Shown here in pieces: positions 58,315 through 64,000 of a stretch of 64,000 bases of DNA (within the stretch, counting starts at the first letter, position 1; every line of letters starts with the position of its first letter). The stretch lies in NCBI GenBank assembly GCA_029690005.1, contig CP121458.1, forward strand, positions 4,917,872-4,981,871, written 5' to 3'. The notes under the pieces are model-generated. The model ran no database searches, was not told where the DNA came from, and saw only the letters and a list, made by a program, of their open reading frames with translations. The translations under genes were made by a program, and so were the position numbers. This DNA comes from Prescottella defluvii (GTDB lineage: Bacteria; Actinomycetota; Actinomycetes; Mycobacteriales; Mycobacteriaceae).

Positions 58315-58725
58315 CTATCGGCCGGCGGCACCCTTCGCCGGGCCCGACAGCATCCAGCGGTGTCCGAACGGATCGATCAGTGTCGCGTTGCGGCGGCCGT
58401 GGTTCTCCGAGATCCACCGCTCGACGGTGCCCCCGGCGTCATGCGCTCGCGCGAGCACCGCGTCGGTGTCGTCGACCGGCAGCATCAAGCTCACCGACGC
58501 GGCGCCGGACTCGGGAGCCGTCAGGCCCATCTCCGGGAATTCCTCGGCCAGGTAGACCATCCCGGTCTGCAGACGTAGCTCGGCATGCCCGATGCGGCCG
58601 TCCTCCATCACGATCGGCTCCCCCACCAGTTCGGCCCCGAACGCCTTCCGGTACCACTCCAGCGCCTCCCGCGCCCCGCGGACCGTCAGGTACGGCAGGG
58701 CACCCGCCGGAGGGAAGTCCGTCAC
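58315..58725 (-). CDS. VOC-superfamily (glyoxalase/PhnB-like) protein
   Basis: A 136-residue vicinal-oxygen-chelate fold protein: FPPAGALPYLTVRGAREALE at the start, FGAELVGEPIVMEDGRIGHA, and NATLIDPFGHRWMLSGP at the end, the PhnB-like pattern. Such proteins are dioxygenases, resistance proteins or isomerases; the substrate is not predictable. The GTG start at 58725 overlaps the SnoaL-type stop (GTGA), showing coupling. Confidence 0.85.
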   Translation of the reverse strand: MTDFPPAGALPYLTVRGAREALEWYRKAFGAELVGEPIVMEDGRIGHAELRLQTGMVYLAEEFPEMGLTAPESGAASVSLMLPVDDTDAVLARAHDAGGTVERWISENHGRRNATLIDPFGHRWMLSGPAKGAAGR

Positions 58726-59216
58726 GGAGCCACCCCGGGCACCCCCGACTGCGGCGACCCGATCAACGCCCACCGGTTCGACGTGAGGCGGAAACTCGGC
58801 ATGTCGGCCAGCGAGTACACCGACTCGTAGGTGCGCTCGTACGCGGTGTGTGCGATCTTCCACCGTCCGGTCGCGTCCTTCGCGTACCGGTCCTGATAGA
58901 ACGCGGCGCCGTGCATCAGCATCTGGTCGCCGGGCACCACGACCGTGTCGGACAGGTACCAGATGCCCGTCGCGGTGTCGCCGTGCACGTCGATCTCGGG
59001 GTGGCCGCAGTGGTGTTCGGTGATCACGTGCGGGCCGAGCGTGTCCTGCAGGAACGACACGAAGGCATCCCGCGAGTCGAACCGCAGATGCTCGGCGTAG
59101 GTGGCCGTCACGTCGGGCAGCATGGTGTCCGCGAAATCCGCCCAGGACTTGGTGTCGAGGGCGCGCACGTAGCGGTACTTGAGCCGACTGATCTCGGCTA
59201 TCGCCTCCAGATCCAC
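58722..59216 (-). CDS. SnoaL/NTF2-like protein
   Basis: A 164-residue protein of the SnoaL_4 type: DLEAIAEISRLKYRYVRALD, KSWADFADTMLPDVTATYAE, then HHCGHPEIDVHGDTATGIWY and DRYAKDATGRWKIAHTAYER. The fold is an alpha+beta barrel used by dehydratases, isomerases and hydroxylating enzymes. The Tyr, Asp and His positions of the pocket (Y..D, HHC) are present. It starts with GTG at 59216 and is first of a small operon with the VOC and PNPOx genes. Confidence 0.83.
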   Translation of the reverse strand: MDLEAIAEISRLKYRYVRALDTKSWADFADTMLPDVTATYAEHLRFDSRDAFVSFLQDTLGPHVITEHHCGHPEIDVHGDTATGIWYLSDTVVVPGDQMLMHGAAFYQDRYAKDATGRWKIAHTAYERTYESVYSLADMPSFRLTSNRWALIGSPQSGVPGVAP

Positions 59217-59349
59217 GATGCCCGCCCTCCACCCCGCGCGTACGGTACTAGTGCAGGCTAACCGCCATCATGGGCATCTGGGGCCGGTAGCGGCATTATC
59301 GTTGCACACGAAGACGAACGGGACGATTCGCCGACAGTGCCACTCGAGG

Positions 59350-61148
<1,799 letters not shown>

Positions 61149-61149
<1 letters not shown>

Positions 61150-62095
61150 CAGTGGCTGCCTTCCGGCTCGGGTCGATCACGCGTGCGCCGGGCACCGGCC
61201 CGCTCGCCACGCGTACGGTGCGGCACACTCCCGCACCCGAGAGTTCCGCGCCCACCGCGACGGCGGAGTCGGCATCCGCGCACAGGAACGCGCACGTCGG
61301 ACCGGAGCCGGACACGATGCCGGCGAGCGCTCCGGCGGTCACACCGGCCCGGAGCGTGCGGCGCAGTTCCGGTGCGAGCGACAGTGCCGCCGCCTGCAGG
61401 TCGTTGCCGAGCAGCGGTGCCAGCGCGTCGGCGTCGCCGGACGCGAGGGCGTGCATGAGCTCGGACGCGTCACCGACCCGCGGCGGGTCGCCCTCGGCGC
61501 GGAGCCGATCCAGCTCGCGGAACACCGTCGGCGTCGATAGCCCGCCCTTCGCGAGTGCGAGCACCCAGTGGAACGTGTTGCGGGACAGGACGGGCAGCAG
61601 CTTCTCGCCGCGCCCGGTGCCGAACGCGGTACCGCCGTGGAGGCTGAACGGGACGTCGCTGCCGAGCCGCGCCGCGAACTCGCCGAGCGCGTCGCGGTCC
61701 AGGCCGAGTCGCCACAGGTCGTTGAGGGCCACCAGCGCGGCCGCCGCGTCGGCGCTACCGCCCGCCATGCCGCCCGCGACCGGGATGCCCTTGACGATCG
61801 AGATCTCGACGTCGGGGGCGATGCCCGCCTCGGCCGCGAGCATCTCGGCGGCCTTCCAGACCAGGTTGGTGGCGTCCGTGGGCACCGAGGCGGCACCCTC
61901 ACCCCGGACCCGCACCGCGAGGCTCTCGGCGTGGACGACGGACACGTCGTCGGTGAGCGAGAGCGCCTGGAACACGGTCGTCAGCTCGTGGTAGCCGTCC
62001 TCCCGGAGGTCACCGACCGCGAGATGCAGGTTGACCTTGGAGGGAGCCCGGACCGTGACGGGGCGCGGAACGACGGAAAGCACAGGTTCCAACAA
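61149..62095 (-). CDS. ispE: 4-diphosphocytidyl-2-C-methyl-D-erythritol kinase (frameshifted at end)
   Basis: The GHMP kinase of 315 residues acts in the MEP isoprenoid pathway. Motifs are VRAPSKVNLHLAVGDLREDG, VAGGMAGGSADAAAALVAL (ATP loop) and AGIVSGSGPTCAFL. The open frame runs far into the next gene because one G is lost near 61172 (GACCCGAGCC, where GACCCGGAGCC is expected). With it the protein ends VIDPEPEGSH and TGA overlaps the ABC-F start. The start is TTG at 62095 or GTG at 62083. In M. tuberculosis ksgA lies just upstream; here an ABC exporter does. Confidence 0.92.
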
Positions 62096-62156
62096 TAGGC
62101 GCTCCGCCCGAGGCGACGAAAACGCACCTCAGGCGGCACTTGCCCCGGTCGAGTGC

Positions 62157-62899
62157 CTAGCGCACGGACCGGACGCCGACGCCCAGTCCCACCACGGCGA
62201 CGGTGACCGCCGCGATCACGCCCGACAGGACCGCTCCGGAGGCGAGTTCGCCCGCGAACAGGGCCCGCTCGGCCTCGACCACGTAGCCGAGCGGGTTGGC
62301 CGCGACCAGTGCCCGCATCCACCCGGGGCGTCGTCGAGCGGGAGCATCGTGCCCGACAGGATCAGCATCGGGAACATCAGCGTCTGCTGCACCACCCAGA
62401 ACATCCAGTCCTGCTCGCGGACGGCCAACGCGAGCGCATACGACAGCGCGCCGAGGCCCACGCCGAACACTCCGAGCAGCACGATGCCGACGACCGCGCC
62501 CAGCGGATCCACGTCCAGGCCCAGCGGCAGGGCCACCAGGATGATCAGAACCGACTGCGCGGCAAGGGGAACCATCTCCTTCGCGGCCCGCCCGATCAGC
62601 AGCGACGAGCGGTGCAGCGGTGTCACGAGCATCCGCTCGTGCGATCCCTGCTGCATCTCCATCAGGAGGTTCGAGCCCGTCATCGACGTGCCGAAGATAG
62701 CGATCATCACCAGCACGCCGGGGATGAACCAGTTCCAGACACCCTCTCCCATGCCGGGGACGCTCTTCAGCAGCGGACCGAACAGGGCGAGCAGGATCAG
62801 CGGCTGGGCGAGGCTGAACACCACGCTCACCGGGTCGCGCAGGGTGGGTCGCAGTTCGCGGGCCATGACGATCCCGCTGTCGCGCACGATGCCGGTCAT
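62157..62899 (-). CDS. ABC-2 type exporter permease, DrrB-like (frameshifted)
   Basis: A 247-residue membrane protein with six hydrophobic segments (PLILLALFGPLLKSV; LVMIAIFGTSMTGSNLLM; QSVLIILVALPLGL; VVQQTLMFPMLILSGTMLPL), the ABC-2 permease pattern. One base is missing near 62325; the real C-terminus is ALVAANPLGYVVEAERALFA and ends at TAG 62157. GGAGACTTCAC precedes the ATG at 62899. It pairs with the ATPase upstream to export an unknown drug or lipid. Confidence 0.88.
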
Positions 62900-62952
62900 G
62901 TGAAGTCTCCTTGGTCTGGTCCGAGTGTCGGATCGAGTCGGGGCGGTCGCGC

Positions 62953-63921
62953 TCACGCCGCGGCGGTCTCGCGCAGGCTGCGGCCGGTCAGGCCGAGGAA
63001 GACGTCGTCGAGTGTCGGCCGGGCGATCTCGGCGGTCGCGACGCGCAGGCCTGACCCTTCGGCCGCGCGAAGAAGCCCCGGCAGCGCGGCGTCGCCCTGG
63101 CTGGTGCGAACCCGGATCACGGCCCCGGCCGTCGTGACGTCGCGAACCGTCACCAGCGATGCTGCGAGGTCGGCCGCCCGGGCCGCGGCGACCGGATCGT
63201 CGAACCCGATCGTCAGCAGGTCCCCGGCCAGCTCGGACTTGAGCGCGGACGCGGTGTCGTCGGCGATCACCGTGCCGCGGTCGATGACGATCACCCGCTC
63301 GGCCATCGCGTCGGCCTCCTCGAGGTAGTGCGTCGTGAGCACGATCGTCGTGCCCATCTGGGCGCGCAGCCGCAGGATGTGCTCCCACAGGTTGGCGCGG
63401 CTCTGCGGGTCCATGCCGGTGGTCGGCTCGTCGAGGAACAGCAGCGGCGGCCGGTGGACCAGCCCCAGCGCGATGTCGAGGCGCCGGCGCTGGCCACCGG
63501 AGAGCGTGCTCACCTTCCGTGTGGCCAGGTCGGCGAGATCGAGCGCCTCGAGCAGTTCGTCCGCCCTCGCCACGGAGGCCGCCTTGGCCATGTCGTAGCA
63601 GAGGCCCTGCGTCACCAACTCGTCCCGGACGCGCTGATCGTGTCCGGCCCCGCTGCCCTGACCGACGTAGCCGATCCGGCGCCGCACCTCGTCACGATCG
63701 GTGGTGACGTCGAATCCCGCGATGCTCGCCCGTCCCGAGGTGGGCGCCAGCAGGGTGGTCAGCATCCGCAGGGTCGTCGACTTGCCGGCGCCGTCGGGGC
63801 CGAGCAGCGCCACCAGCTCGCCCTCCGCGACATCGAGTTCGACGTCCACGACCGCGTCGACCGTGTTCTTGCCCTGCTTGAACCGTTTGGTCAACCCCTC
63901 CGTGTGGATCATCGCGCGCAT
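62953..63921 (-). CDS. ABC transporter ATP-binding protein, DrrA-like
   Basis: A 322-residue ATPase. Walker A reads LLGPDGAGKSTTLRML (Asp in place of the usual Asn), the signature is TLSGGQRRRLDIALGL, Walker B LLFLDEPTTGMDP, and the H-loop LTTHYLEEADAMAE. The C-terminal 80 residues match the daunorubicin-resistance DrrA extension, including RPTLDDVFLGLTGRSL. I chose ATG 63921, preceded by GAAAGG, over the longer frame to 63987. The permease follows after 53 bases. The regulator, if any, would lie beyond the right edge. Confidence 0.93.
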   Translation of the reverse strand: MRAMIHTEGLTKRFKQGKNTVDAVVDVELDVAEGELVALLGPDGAGKSTTLRMLTTLLAPTSGRASIAGFDVTTDRDEVRRRIGYVGQGSGAGHDQRVRDELVTQGLCYDMAKAASVARADELLEALDLADLATRKVSTLSGGQRRRLDIALGLVHRPPLLFLDEPTTGMDPQSRANLWEHILRLRAQMGTTIVLTTHYLEEADAMAERVIVIDRGTVIADDTASALKSELAGDLLTIGFDDPVAAARAADLAASLVTVRDVTTAGAVIRVRTSQGDAALPGLLRAAEGSGLRVATAEIARPTLDDVFLGLTGRSLRETAAA

Positions 63922-64000
63922 CGTCCGTGCCTTTCGTTCGGCGGTTCTGTCCCTGTCGCCACGAAAGCTACGAGCGATTGCGGACACCTACCGTCCTCGA

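Overview
The window is high-GC actinobacterial DNA, most likely from Rhodococcus or a close mycolic-acid relative. The evidence is the GC-rich third codon positions, frequent GTG/TTG starts with GTGA overlaps, and gene order matching the Mycobacterium tuberculosis Rv1010-Rv1026 and Rv1071-Rv1081 neighbourhoods: DUF4307-greA-metB-cbs-thiolase, then lpqU-eno-ftsB-DUF501-ppx, mazG-mfd-tetR-glmU-prs, rplY-pth-pks16 and ispE. The genus is an inference from synteny and protein resemblance; no search was run.

Layout. 1-8.2 kb: transcription elongation (greA), a secreted peptidoglycan hydrolase, the transsulfuration pair metB and cbs, a thiolase and a Bax-inhibitor membrane protein. 8.4-20 kb: accessory metabolism and regulation, namely an rRNA guanine methyltransferase, a stand-alone NHL propeller, an SDR, a hydrolase, a luciferase-like monooxygenase with its FMN reductase, AidB, a two-component system whose kinase and regulator overlap tail to tail, small transferases and a cold-shock protein. 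20.2-22.5 kb: a small accessory island with a lone ANTAR protein, a decayed phage-type integrase, an orphan 325-residue protein and a tRNA with anticodon UAA. 22.6-27.2 kb: ppx, DUF501, ftsB-like, eno and a lytic transglycosylase, all on the minus strand. 27.3-32 kb: efeUOB iron uptake and a methyltransferase. 32-40 kb: mazG, mfd, tetR, tRNA-Gln, glmU, prs. 40-47.6 kb: small genes, then the ergothioneine genes egtA-B-C-D with a divergent egtE-like gene. 47.8-56.4 kb: an FAD dehydrogenase, rplY, pth, DUF1877, a fatty acyl-AMP ligase-like gene, prfC, pnuC and an F420-type oxidoreductase. 56.5-64 kb: a minus-strand block with enoyl-CoA hydratase, PNPOx, VOC and SnoaL proteins, an ABC-F protein, ispE and a DrrAB-like ABC exporter.

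How genes work together. MetB and Cbs bracket cystathionine metabolism. EfeU, EfeO and EfeB form one ferrous-iron uptake system. EgtA-EgtD plus the EgtE-like lyase give a complete ergothioneine pathway. GlmU and Prs supply cell-wall and nucleotide precursors. MazG, Mfd and AidB deal with nucleotide pools and DNA damage. rplY, pth, prfC and the ABC-F gene serve translation.

A caution governs the whole annotation. About half of the genes, including essential ones (mfd, glmU, prfC, eno, ispE, mazG), are broken by single-base frameshifts that are repaired exactly by restoring one or two bases. Most lie in C/G runs, and four of five apparent insertions lie inside the hexamer CTCGAG. I read these as consensus sequencing errors. 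Such genes are listed as single CDSs spanning the shift, with positions stated.
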